From: Fimbriimonadales bacterium
GTDB lineage: Bacteria > Armatimonadota > Fimbriimonadia > Fimbriimonadales > GBS-DC
Reading direction: 5' to 3'
Assembly (NCBI GenBank): GCA_025060055.1
Contig: JANXCK010000238.1
Coordinates: forward strand, 1-6,122
Length of the DNA: 6,122 nt
In this document: positions 1 to 5,839 of the stretch, in pieces
Layout: each line of letters begins with the position of its first letter
How positions within the stretch are numbered: the stretch's first letter is position 1
Translations under genes and position numbers: made by a program
Notes under the pieces: generated by a model
The model's database searches: none
Seen by the model: only the letters and a program-made list of their open reading frames with translations
Told to the model about the DNA's origin: nothing

Positions 1-372
1 ACGATAAGCTCTATACTCGTCCGCGCTCAGCAGGCGTTCGGCTTGGGCAGGGTCTTTCATGCGGATTTTAATCATCCAGCCCTTGCCATACGGGTCTTGG
101 TTAATCGTCTCCAGCGCGGCGTGGAGCGATTCGTTGACTTCAACGACCTCGCCTTCCACAGGCGCGTACAAATCGGACGCGGCTTTGACCGATTCGATGA
201 CCCCGAAGCTCTCGTCGGTCTGCAGGTAGCGTCCGGGTTCTGGCAGCTCCAAGAACACGATGTCGCCCAGCTCAGATTGGGCGTAGTCGGTGATACCAAC
301 GGTTGCAACCTCGCCTTCGATTCGCACCCATTCATCACTTCGCGTGTAGCGCAGCTCCGCCGGTGTGTTCAT
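1..372 (-). CDS. gcvH: Glycine cleavage system H protein, C-terminus cut by window edge
   Basis: This is the lipoyl-carrier protein of the cytoplasmic glycine cleavage complex. Its lipoyl arm takes the aminomethyl group from the P protein (glycine decarboxylase) and passes it to the T and L proteins. The frame is open from ATG at 372 down to base 1, giving 124 residues with no stop, so only a few C-terminal residues are missing compared with the usual length of about 127-130. The start MNTPAELRYTRSDEWV is typical, with the conserved DEWV followed by GITDYAQSELGDIVF at residues 26-40. The lipoylation motif ESVKAASDLYAPVEGEV puts the modified lysine at K63, the standard position. NQDPYGKGWMIKI (91-103) is the usual C-terminal signature. 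A GGAGG Shine-Dalgarno (complement of 379-383) lies 6 nt before the ATG. Any gcvP or gcvT neighbour would be beyond the left edge. Identification is secure. Confidence 0.97.
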   Translation of the reverse strand, partial: MNTPAELRYTRSDEWVRIEGEVATVGITDYAQSELGDIVFLELPEPGRYLQTDESFGVIESVKAASDLYAPVEGEVVEVNESLHAALETINQDPYGKGWMIKIRMKDPAQAERLLSADEYRAYR

Positions 373-378
373 AGAATG

Positions 379-397
379 CCTCCAGAGCGATATTGTA
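379..397 (-). promoter_or_regulatory. gcvH ribosome binding site and possible -10 box
   Basis: Read on the minus strand, GGAGG (complement of 379-383) sits 6 nt before the gcvH ATG and is a strong Shine-Dalgarno. A good sigma-70-like -10 hexamer, TACAAT, is the complement of 392-397. It would start transcription near 385 and leave a leader of only about a dozen bases, which leaves no room for a glycine riboswitch. No recognisable -35 hexamer lies 16-19 nt further upstream, so the ribosome binding site is well supported and the promoter is tentative. Confidence 0.45.
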
Positions 398-656
398 CCT
401 GAAGCGAGGCGTCTGGGGAGTTCTATTTGAGTCGCCCTACCTAAAGGCGTTTTTTGAGCGCTCTCGGAGACTTTTCAAGAAGTGGTGTGGGTTGGTTGGT
501 GCGCGGCTCTGAGCGGACAGTGGCGGGCGATTCAGGGCGGGTTCGGGTATGGATGATCGAGTTGGTGGTGTGGCAGGAACGACGGAAAGCGCGAAAAACT
601 ACTTCCTACACACGCTCCAAGAGACTATTTGAGAATGCGAGCATGCCTTCGTCGTG
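398..656. other. Non-coding spacer between gcvH and the hairpin array
   Basis: I find no gene in this stretch. The open frame running through it from 454 has low-complexity, Arg/Val/Trp-rich content and continues into the repeat array, so I do not accept it as coding. The plus strand is G-rich in two short runs: 484-499 (GG pairs separated by TGT, GTT and TT) and 564-577 (GG pairs separated by T, TGT and CA), either of which could fold as a two-tier G-quadruplex. A short CGCC/GGCG pair followed by six T at 433-455 resembles a weak plus-strand terminator, but no plus-strand gene precedes it. No convincing promoter for the downstream hydrolase is visible. Confidence 0.5.
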
Positions 657-853
657 TCGGCGTCTCGCCGATGCCACCTGTGGCACGGGCTTCCAGCCCG
701 TGCGCGTAGCACGGACAGTTGTGTCCGTGCCCTCGTCGGCGTGGACGCCGACGCTACAGCTTGGACAAGACTGTCCAAGCCACGCTCGTTGGCGAGACGC
801 CCAAGCCATGCGCGTCGGCGTCTTGCCAAGCGACCCAGCAGGACTGTCAGTCC
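657..853. repeat. Chain of about nine GC-rich hairpins, seven at 25-26 bp spacing
   Basis: Consecutive self-complementary units are visible. TCGGCG/CGCCGA spans 657-671. TGCCAC/GTGGCA spans 672-685. GCACGGGCT/AGCCCGTGC spans 683-703 (9-bp stem, loop TCC). GCACGGACA/TGTCCGTGC spans 709-730 (9 bp, loop GTTG). CGTCGGCGT/ACGCCGACG spans 734-753. GCTTGGACA/TGTCCAAGC spans 759-780 (9 bp, loop AGAC). An imperfect unit lies at 784-806, a degenerate one at about 810-832, and GGACTG/CAGTCC at 841-853. From 683 onward the hairpin centres are near 693, 719.5, 743.5, 769.5, 795.5, 822 and 847. The arms differ from unit to unit, so this is not a simple tandem repeat or a CRISPR array. Spurious translations include GTGFQPV, a peptide I recall from over-predicted ORFs in Planctomycetota-like genomes, which suggests a dispersed palindromic repeat family; that link is from memory. 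Confidence 0.85.
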
Positions 854-863
854 CTTGGTGAAA

Positions 864-3848
864 ATGCGAACTCTTCTGGTTGTAATCGCGATGACGCAGC
901 AATCAATTGCACCGCCACCGCTGAGCGATTGGGTTCCCAGCGGGGCTGGAGAGACGCGCCAACAGCGGATTATCGCGCTGCATGCGGAGCGCGGGCTTCA
1001 GCGCACCGAGCGGATGGCGCTTGCGGTCGTCGGCAAGGGCGAAGGAAGTACCTACTGGCGCAATACGCGCTGGAAGCTGGAGCCGAACCGCGCCTATGCG
1101 TTCCGCGTGCGGCTCAAGGGAGAGGGCAAGGGCGGGTGCGCGATTGTCGGCGCAAACACAATCAACCGCGATTTCATACCCACGCGCGAGTGGCAAACGG
1201 CAGAGTACCTGTTCCGCACGCCCGCCGAGACGCACGAGATGTTCATTCGCGTAGGGCACTGGCAGTGGCAGGGCGAGATTCTGTTTGATCTCCCGCAGCT
1301 GCTACCAGTGGAGATTGTCCACGCGCGATACGCCGCGCTCACGCTGGGCGAGGGCGAGACGATTCGCAACGGGCGCTACACCTTCATAAGCCGATTCGAA
1401 GGCGCACTCTCAAACGCGCAATCACCTTTGCACGAGTTCACTGCGACCTTCAATACCAATCGTTGGGTGTTCAGCCCAAACGCGCAAGTGACCTATCGGC
1501 ACAGTGTCGGTGATTACCGCATGCGTCGCGCGACGCTGCGCCTGCATGTTCCCTTCGAGCAGGAAGGCGCACTCACGGTACACCTGCGCGCCGACGAGGG
1601 CGAGTGGCAGAAGGTGCATACCGTGCGCGGGCGAGGCGGACACGAGTTGGAGGTTCCGCAGGCGTTATTCCCCGCGCGCACGCTGGAAGTGCGCCTTGCA
1701 GGGCAGAACGGCGTCATTCAAGTCGACCGCTACAGCATCGAGGCGGAGCTGGAGCGCACGCCGAACGCGCCGCTGGTGGGCAGGAGCCTCGCGCTCTACC
1801 CTCACCAGCAGCGTGCGGAGTTCCAAGTGCAGCCGCTTGCGCTGCGCCGCGACGCCCAAGGCAGGTGGCACTTGCTTGTAGAAGCCACCAACACGGCGCA
1901 AGCCCCTGTGCAAGTGCGTCCGTTCCTGCAATCCCTGACCGACTCCGCGACGCCCACGCCCGCCCGTGAGCAGCCATATCGCCTCGCGCCGAATCAGCCT
2001 ACGCAGCTTACTATCCTCTTGCCAGAAACGCGTGAAAAGCCCGTCGAGCAAGTGGTCGGGCTGCTGGACGCACACGGAACGGTTCTATGGAGTGTGCGCC
2101 TCACGCCCCAAGCGCACTTTCTGGAGTGGGCGCACTACGGTTATCGCCTCAAGGGCGCGCCTGAGTGGGCAGGGCTATGGTGGTGCGAGTGGGGCTGGAA
2201 AGTCGGACGCACACGCGCCCTGCCCAAAGAGACCCGCACCGCCGTGCGGGTTAGCGCCGCGCGGGGCGAGTACGAACCAGTGCAGATTGTGCTGCGCCCT
2301 ACCCAGCCGTTGCGCCTGCTGAAAGCCGAGCTGAGCGACCTGCGCTCAAAACAAGCACGCATTCCCGCTCAGCACCTCGAGCTGCGCGAAGTTGCGTATG
2401 TGTATGTGCAGTACCCAACCGACTCGCTGGGCGCACCTGACGAGTATCCCGACCCCCTGCCACCTCTGCAGACTCCACTGCAACTCCCTGCAGGACAGAA
2501 CCAACCGCTCTGGCTAACGGTTTATGTGCCCTACGGAACGCCTGATGGCACTTACAAAGGCACGCTCACTCTGCACACGAGTCGCGGCGTCCTCAAAGTC
2601 CCGCTGGAACTGACCGTGTACGATTTCGATCTACCCCGCACGCCGACGCTGCGCAGTGGGTTCGGAATCAGCGCGGAGCGGGTGTTCCTGTATCACAAAC
2701 CGCGCACCGACGCCGAGAAGCAGGCTGTGTGGGACAAATATATGCAGGCGTTCCGCCGCGCGCGGCTCAACCCCTACAATTTCTATCTGAGCTGGTACGG
2801 CGTGCGCCTCGAAAACGGGCAGGTGGTGCTGGATTTCACCGAGTTCGACCGCGCCGCGCGCCGCTACTTAGACGAGCTTGGCTTCAATAGCTTCGTGCTA
2901 CCGATTTACGGACTGCCCAGCGGGCGACACCCCAACTACACGCAGGCGGAATTCCTTGGTTTTCGAGAGGGCACGCCTGAGTACGAGCGACTCTGGACAG
3001 ACTACATGAGACAGCTGCAAGCGCACCTGCGTCGGAACGGCTGGCTCAAAAAGGCATACATCTACTGGTTCGACGAGCCAGAGGAAGCCGATTACCCGTT
3101 CGTGCGCCGAGTGAATGAGCAGATTAAGCGTGCCGCGCCCGACCTGGTGCGCATGCTCACCGAGCAACCCGAACCGCCCCTGATTGGCGCAGTCGACCTG
3201 TGGTGTCCACTCACCGCGTTCGTTCCGTTGGAGTCGATTCGGCAGCGGCGGCAGGCGGGCGAGGAAGTGTGGTGGTATGTCTGCACAGGACCGCGCGCAC
3301 CCTACGCCACACTGTTTATTGACCACCCTGGCACGGAGATGCGCGTCTGGCTCTGGCAGACTTGGAAGTACGGCGTGCAGGGCGTGCTGATTTGGGAGAC
3401 CACTTGGTGGCACAATCCGTTCGCCTATCCCGACCGCTTGCAAAACCCATGGGACGACCCGATGAGTTATGTGTGGGATGCCAGTTTCAAGCCAGGCACG
3501 CGCCAGTTCTGGGGCAACGGCGACGGACGGTTCTTCTATCCCCCACGCCGCGACCCAAACGCCAGCGACGAACCCGTGCTTGACGACCCAATCCCCTCCA
3601 TCCGCTGGGAGTGCCTGCGCGATGGCGCAGAAGATTACGAGTATTTCGTCTTGCTCCAGCGGCTCGTGCAGCAAGCCGAGCGCAGGCGTGTTGACCCAAA
3701 GCTACTGGAGCGGGCGCGGGCGCTGCTGCAAGTGCCTGAGGCAGTTGTGAAAAGCATGACGGAGTTCACTTTCGACCCGCGCGTCCTCAACCGATATCGC
3801 GCGAAACTGGCGCAGGCGATTGTGTCGCTTCAGGGGAAGCAGCCGTAG
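864..3848 (+). CDS. Large secreted GH123/DUF4091-type glycoside hydrolase
   Basis: This is a predicted exported glycoside hydrolase of 994 residues. GH123 enzymes are retaining beta-N-acetylgalactosaminidases using substrate-assisted catalysis, but most DUF4091 relatives are uncharacterised, so the substrate is open. The likely start MRTLLVVIAM is followed by TQQSIA, a short and marginal signal peptide. Residues ~30-150 resemble a CBM4/9-like beta-sandwich. Residues ~155-300 and ~315-420 are further beta-rich modules. Residues ~430-590 look like GH123_N (GEYEP at 468-472). From ~595 comes a catalytic barrel with YIYWFDEPEEADYPF, where adjacent D737 and E738 match the family catalytic pair. 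Further family marks are WWYVCTGP (803-810), IWETTWW (843-849), NGDGRFFYP (885-893) and IRWECLRDGAEDYEYF (913-928). Typical GH123 proteins are about 550-600 residues, so the N-terminal extension is long. The frame stays open upstream to 654, but that part is hairpin repeat. No good Shine-Dalgarno precedes 864; GTG 858 and ATG 891 are alternatives. Confidence 0.9.
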   Translation: MRTLLVVIAMTQQSIAPPPLSDWVPSGAGETRQQRIIALHAERGLQRTERMALAVVGKGEGSTYWRNTRWKLEPNRAYAFRVRLKGEGKGGCAIVGANTINRDFIPTREWQTAEYLFRTPAETHEMFIRVGHWQWQGEILFDLPQLLPVEIVHARYAALTLGEGETIRNGRYTFISRFEGALSNAQSPLHEFTATFNTNRWVFSPNAQVTYRHSVGDYRMRRATLRLHVPFEQEGALTVHLRADEGEWQKVHTVRGRGGHELEVPQALFPARTLEVRLAGQNGVIQVDRYSIEAELERTPNAPLVGRSLALYPHQQRAEFQVQPLALRRDAQGRWHLLVEATNTAQAPVQVRPFLQSLTDSATPTPAREQPYRLAPNQPTQLTILLPETREKPVEQVVGLLDAHGTVLWSVRLTPQAHFLEWAHYGYRLKGAPEWAGLWWCEWGWKVGRTRALPKETRTAVRVSAARGEYEPVQIVLRPTQPLRLLKAELSDLRSKQARIPAQHLELREVAYVYVQYPTDSLGAPDEYPDPLPPLQTPLQLPAGQNQPLWLTVYVPYGTPDGTYKGTLTLHTSRGVLKVPLELTVYDFDLPRTPTLRSGFGISAERVFLYHKPRTDAEKQAVWDKYMQAFRRARLNPYNFYLSWYGVRLENGQVVLDFTEFDRAARRYLDELGFNSFVLPIYGLPSGRHPNYTQAEFLGFREGTPEYERLWTDYMRQLQAHLRRNGWLKKAYIYWFDEPEEADYPFVRRVNEQIKRAAPDLVRMLTEQPEPPLIGAVDLWCPLTAFVPLESIRQRRQAGEEVWWYVCTGPRAPYATLFIDHPGTEMRVWLWQTWKYGVQGVLIWETTWWHNPFAYPDRLQNPWDDPMSYVWDASFKPGTRQFWGNGDGRFFYPPRRDPNASDEPVLDDPIPSIRWECLRDGAEDYEYFVLLQRLVQQAERRRVDPKLLERARALLQVPEAVVKSMTEFTFDPRVLNRYRAKLAQAIVSLQGKQP

Positions 3849-3862
3849 CTGGGGTTTCGTCC

Positions 3863-3934
3863 TTTGAGGCACTTGCACCGATTGTGGTTTTCGGGTACTG
3901 TTGTGCCCTTTTTCCGATTGGTAAGTGCCTCAAA
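3863..3934. repeat. 12-bp inverted repeat enclosing the hydrolase terminator
   Basis: TTTGAGGCACTT at 3863-3874 is perfectly complementary to AAGTGCCTCAAA at 3923-3934, with 48 nt between the arms. Each arm is bordered by a CCGATTG heptamer in the same orientation (3878-3884 and 3914-3920). The sequence read inward from the right arm, GAGGCACTTACCA on the minus strand, recurs exactly at 5890-5902. The enclosed 48 nt include the intrinsic terminator at 3893-3913. This could be a long-stem transcript-end structure or the ends of a small decayed element; the sequence does not decide. Confidence 0.6.
3893..3913 (+). terminator. Intrinsic terminator of the GH123-type gene
   Basis: GGGTAC (3893-3898) pairs with GTGCCC (3903-3908) through one G-T wobble, with a TGTT loop and five T directly after the stem (3909-3913). 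It lies 44 nt past the TAG stop at 3846-3848 and in the right orientation for the plus-strand gene. The stem is short (6 bp), so strength is uncertain, but position and architecture fit. Confidence 0.6.
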
Positions 3935-3955
3935 AATTAAAAGCTCACTTTTTGA

Positions 3956-4062
3956 CCCTCACCCATGCTCCTCTCCCACGAGGAGAGGGGAGCAAGTAAG
4001 GCGTAGGGGCGAGGTGACCTCGCCCCCACACTTCCCCCTCGCCCTCTGGGAGAGGGGGTTGG
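3956..4062. repeat. Palindromic repeat of CCCTCACCC / CCTCTCCC type
   Basis: Three nested or adjacent hairpins make up this element. CCTCTCC/GGAGAGG lies within about 3970-3989, extendable to GCTCC...GGAGC. GGGGCGAGG/CCTCGCCCC spans 4006-4026 with a 3-nt loop. CCCTCT/AGAGGG spans 4042-4056 with loop GGG. It opens with CCCTCACCC. Translations in several frames stay open, giving Pro/Ser/Arg-rich nonsense such as PLSQRARG. I recall this word pattern as a widespread intergenic dispersed repeat of bacterial genomes; that is memory, not a search. It carries no gene. Confidence 0.75.
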
Positions 4063-4119
4063 CTGGTAAGGGTACATCGTTTTGCCTCAACACGCGGGCA
4101 GAAGGCAGGATTTTTCGAA

Positions 4120-4208
4120 CCCCCTCCTGCAGGTTCCCCCTTAGCAAGGGGGAACCGAGCGTTGGTCGTGGTTCCCCTCGCGGAGCGGGGGGAACTTCAA
4201 GGAGGGGG
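4120..4208. repeat. 89-bp element with inverted ends and two internal hairpins
   Basis: CCCCCTCCT at 4120-4128 is the inverse complement of AGGAGGGGG at 4200-4208, forming terminal inverted repeats. Similarity extends inward to GTTCCCCC after a 4-nt mismatched stretch. Inside are two strong hairpins. GGTTCCCCCTT/AAGGGGGAACC is a perfect 11-bp stem at 4132-4156 with loop AGC. GTTCCCCTCGC/GCGGGGGGAAC is an 11-bp stem at 4171-4195 with a single T-G wobble and loop GGA. The outline (short inverted ends, no ORF, under 100 bp) fits a REP/MITE-like non-autonomous repeat. No clear target-site duplication is visible at the borders. Confidence 0.75.
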
Positions 4209-4262
4209 GATAAAATGCCACAAAGCTGGTGACTGTCAGTGGTTTTGAACTTGAGGCGTGTA

Positions 4263-4285
4263 CCCTTGTCAGGAGGGGGCAAGGG
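4263..4285. repeat. Small CCCTTG/CAAGGG inverted repeat, possible repeat fragment
   Basis: CCCTTG (4263-4268) and CAAGGG (4280-4285) are complementary across an 11-nt loop that contains GGAGGGGG. The wording (runs of G around AAGGGGG) echoes the 4120-4208 element and may be a decayed partial copy. The rest of 4209-4336 holds nothing I can identify. Confidence 0.35.
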
Positions 4286-4336
4286 GGTGAGTGCGGTACG
4301 GCGTCTGAAACGGCGATTGGTGTAATAATGTCATGA

Positions 4337-4428
4337 GGCTGCAGCCATTCCCGTGCAAACAAGCCTCGCCTGCACAGACCACAGAGCCGACGCAGATTGG
4401 CTTGGTTTGCACAGGAACGGCTTTAGCC
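4337..4428. repeat. 92-bp imperfect inverted repeat with 29/30-bp arms
   Basis: The left arm 4337-4365 begins GGCTGCAGCC and ends GTGCAAACAAGCC. The inverse complement of the right arm 4399-4428 begins GGCTAAAGCC and ends GTGCAAACCAAGCC. The arms agree at about 25 of 29 positions with one 1-nt gap, and 33 nt separate them. Each outer end carries its own small palindrome (GGCT-NN-AGCC). No ORF is enclosed. It lies about 44 nt beyond the rimO stop, between convergent genes, so the RNA of either strand could form a long hairpin there, but neither side has a T-tract typical of an intrinsic terminator. It could also be a dispersed repeat; GGCTAAAGCCGTTCC resembles a word I recall from such elements. 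Confidence 0.7.
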
Positions 4429-4471
4429 ATACGGAAAGTCGTGCTATTGAATCCCCGATGGGTTCGTGGCT

Positions 4472-5839
4472 TCAGCGTGAGTCGGTATGGTTCAGCGCCT
4501 CGCTCCACATGTCGTACACATCCGCTTTCGTGATTTTCGCTTCCACAAACGCACCAGGCTGCACTGTGCAGTTTTGCACATAGACCAAGCCGTCTACATC
4601 GGGCGCGTCGCGATAGGAACGCCCAACGGCATATGTGCCGTCGCTGGTATAACCTTCTATCAGCACGCGCAGCGTTTTGCCTACGAACTGCTGATTGCGT
4701 GCTAAGGAAATCGGTTGTTGAAAGCGCATCAGCCTGTCGAACCGCTCGCGCTTGACCCGAAACGGCACTTGGTGCGGCATTTGCGCAGAGGGTGTGCCCG
4801 CCTCACGCGAGTAGATGAACGCCCCTACGCGATCCAGCTGCGCCGCCTGCATAAATAGCAGCAGATTCTGGAACTCTTCGTCGCCCTCCCCTGGAAATCC
4901 GACGATGAAGGTGGTGCGGATAGCGATGTCTGGCATTGCGGTGCGCAGTTTCGCAATCATCTTTAGGTAAGATGCGCCGTCGCCAGGGCGACGCATCGCA
5001 CGCAAGATTTTGGCATCCGCATGCTGCAACGGTACATCCAGGTACTTTGCAACCTTCGGCAGCGACGCCATCGTTTCAATCAGTTCATCGGTGATCCGCG
5101 AAGGGTAAGCGTAGTGGATGCGAATCCACTCAATACCCTCTATCTTGTCCAGCGCACGCAAGAGAGTGGGCAGCATGAACCTTTTGTAAAGGTCATACCC
5201 GTACTGCGTAGTGTCCTGCGCGATGAGATTGATCTCCTTCGCACCGTGTTGCACGAGCCAGTGCGCTTCTTCCAGCACGCGCTCTATTGGCTTACTGACA
5301 TGCCTGCCGCGAAACGACGGGATGGTGCAAAAGGTGCATTTGTGATTACAGCCTTCGGAGACCTTGAGGTATGCAGTCCAAGGAGCGCGGCTGCGTAGGC
5401 GGCTGGACACATCTGCCCAGCGGTGGTGCGGCGGCTGAATGTCCACCAGCGGCTGACGGGCGAGGCGGGCGGAGTCGACAATTTCCGCAAAGCGTGCCAT
5501 CTGCCCCACGCCCACCCACGCATCCACCTCGGGCAGCAGCTGCTTCAGCGAGTCGCCCAAGCGTTGCACCATGCAACCTGCCACGATGACGCGCTGCGTC
5601 TTGCCCTGCTGTTTCAGCTGCAACGCCTCACGGATAACTTGCATCCCTTCACGCTGTGCTGCTTCCAAGAAGCCACAGGTGTTGATAATCACCACCTCGG
5701 GCGTGTCAGTATGAGGGTCGAGCTGATAGCCCGCGCGTTGCAACACACCTGCAATCTCTTCTGAGTCCACCTCGTTTTTAGCACAGCCCAGTGTGATAAG
5801 CCGTACCGTCGCCGACATTGCAAGAGAGTATACCTTCAC
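4472..5839 (-). CDS. rimO: Ribosomal protein uS12 methylthiotransferase RimO
   Basis: This radical-SAM enzyme adds a methylthio group to the conserved aspartate of ribosomal protein uS12 (Asp88 in E. coli). It is 455 residues and complete, close to the family's usual ~440. The N-terminal UPF0004/MTTase domain carries the three cysteines expected to hold the auxiliary 4Fe-4S cluster: C19 (LGCAKN), C55 (INTCGF) and C89 (AGCM). The radical-SAM CxxxCxxC is at C164, C168 and C171 in EGCNHKCTFCTIPSFRG. A C-terminal TRAM-like domain follows from ~385. RimO is favoured over the tRNA enzyme MiaB by LGCAKNEVDSE, IPSFRGRHVSKP, HYAYPSRITDELI and GRSYRDAPDVDGLVYV. The common RimO form is LGCPKN, so Ala20 is a small variation. 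The start is GTG at 5839, because AGGTGA lies 7 nt before it; the in-frame ATG at 5818 lacks a well-placed ribosome site. The gene converges on the hydrolase and diverges from the gene at 5982. Confidence 0.96.
   Translation of the reverse strand: MKVYSLAMSATVRLITLGCAKNEVDSEEIAGVLQRAGYQLDPHTDTPEVVIINTCGFLEAAQREGMQVIREALQLKQQGKTQRVIVAGCMVQRLGDSLKQLLPEVDAWVGVGQMARFAEIVDSARLARQPLVDIQPPHHRWADVSSRLRSRAPWTAYLKVSEGCNHKCTFCTIPSFRGRHVSKPIERVLEEAHWLVQHGAKEINLIAQDTTQYGYDLYKRFMLPTLLRALDKIEGIEWIRIHYAYPSRITDELIETMASLPKVAKYLDVPLQHADAKILRAMRRPGDGASYLKMIAKLRTAMPDIAIRTTFIVGFPGEGDEEFQNLLLFMQAAQLDRVGAFIYSREAGTPSAQMPHQVPFRVKRERFDRLMRFQQPISLARNQQFVGKTLRVLIEGYTSDGTYAVGRSYRDAPDVDGLVYVQNCTVQPGAFVEAKITKADVYDMWSEALNHTDSR

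Noticed and set aside
433..455. Terminator-like CGCC...GGCG followed by six T
   Set aside because: The stem is only 4 bp with a 9-nt loop, and no plus-strand gene lies upstream to be terminated.
423..633. Direct repeat CTATTTGAG at 423-431 and 625-633
   Set aside because: A 9-mer pair within about 500 bp is expected by chance about half the time and has no further flanking similarity.
657..853. CRISPR array, suggested by about 25-bp periodicity
   Set aside because: Units are self-complementary and differ in sequence from one another; there is no constant repeat with variable spacers.
454..861. Open frame of 135 codons on the plus strand between gcvH and the hydrolase
   Set aside because: Its second half is the hairpin array read through, giving the GTGFQPV-type peptide typical of repeat-derived false ORFs. 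It has no ribosome site or domain-like sequence.
654..863. N-terminal extension of the hydrolase to an ATG at 654
   Set aside because: All 70 added residues come from the palindromic array and are Arg/Ser/Ala-rich nonsense. A signal-like MRTLLVVIAM begins at 864.
2898..3674. 258-codon open frame on the minus strand inside the hydrolase
   Set aside because: It lies opposite the well-recognised catalytic domain and has no recognisable motif; long antisense frames are expected in GC-rich genes.
3864..4282. Open frames on both strands in the convergent spacer (about 107-122 codons)
   Set aside because: They consist of palindromic repeat sequence (Pro/Arg/Gly-rich), overlap the terminator or repeats, and lack ribosome sites.
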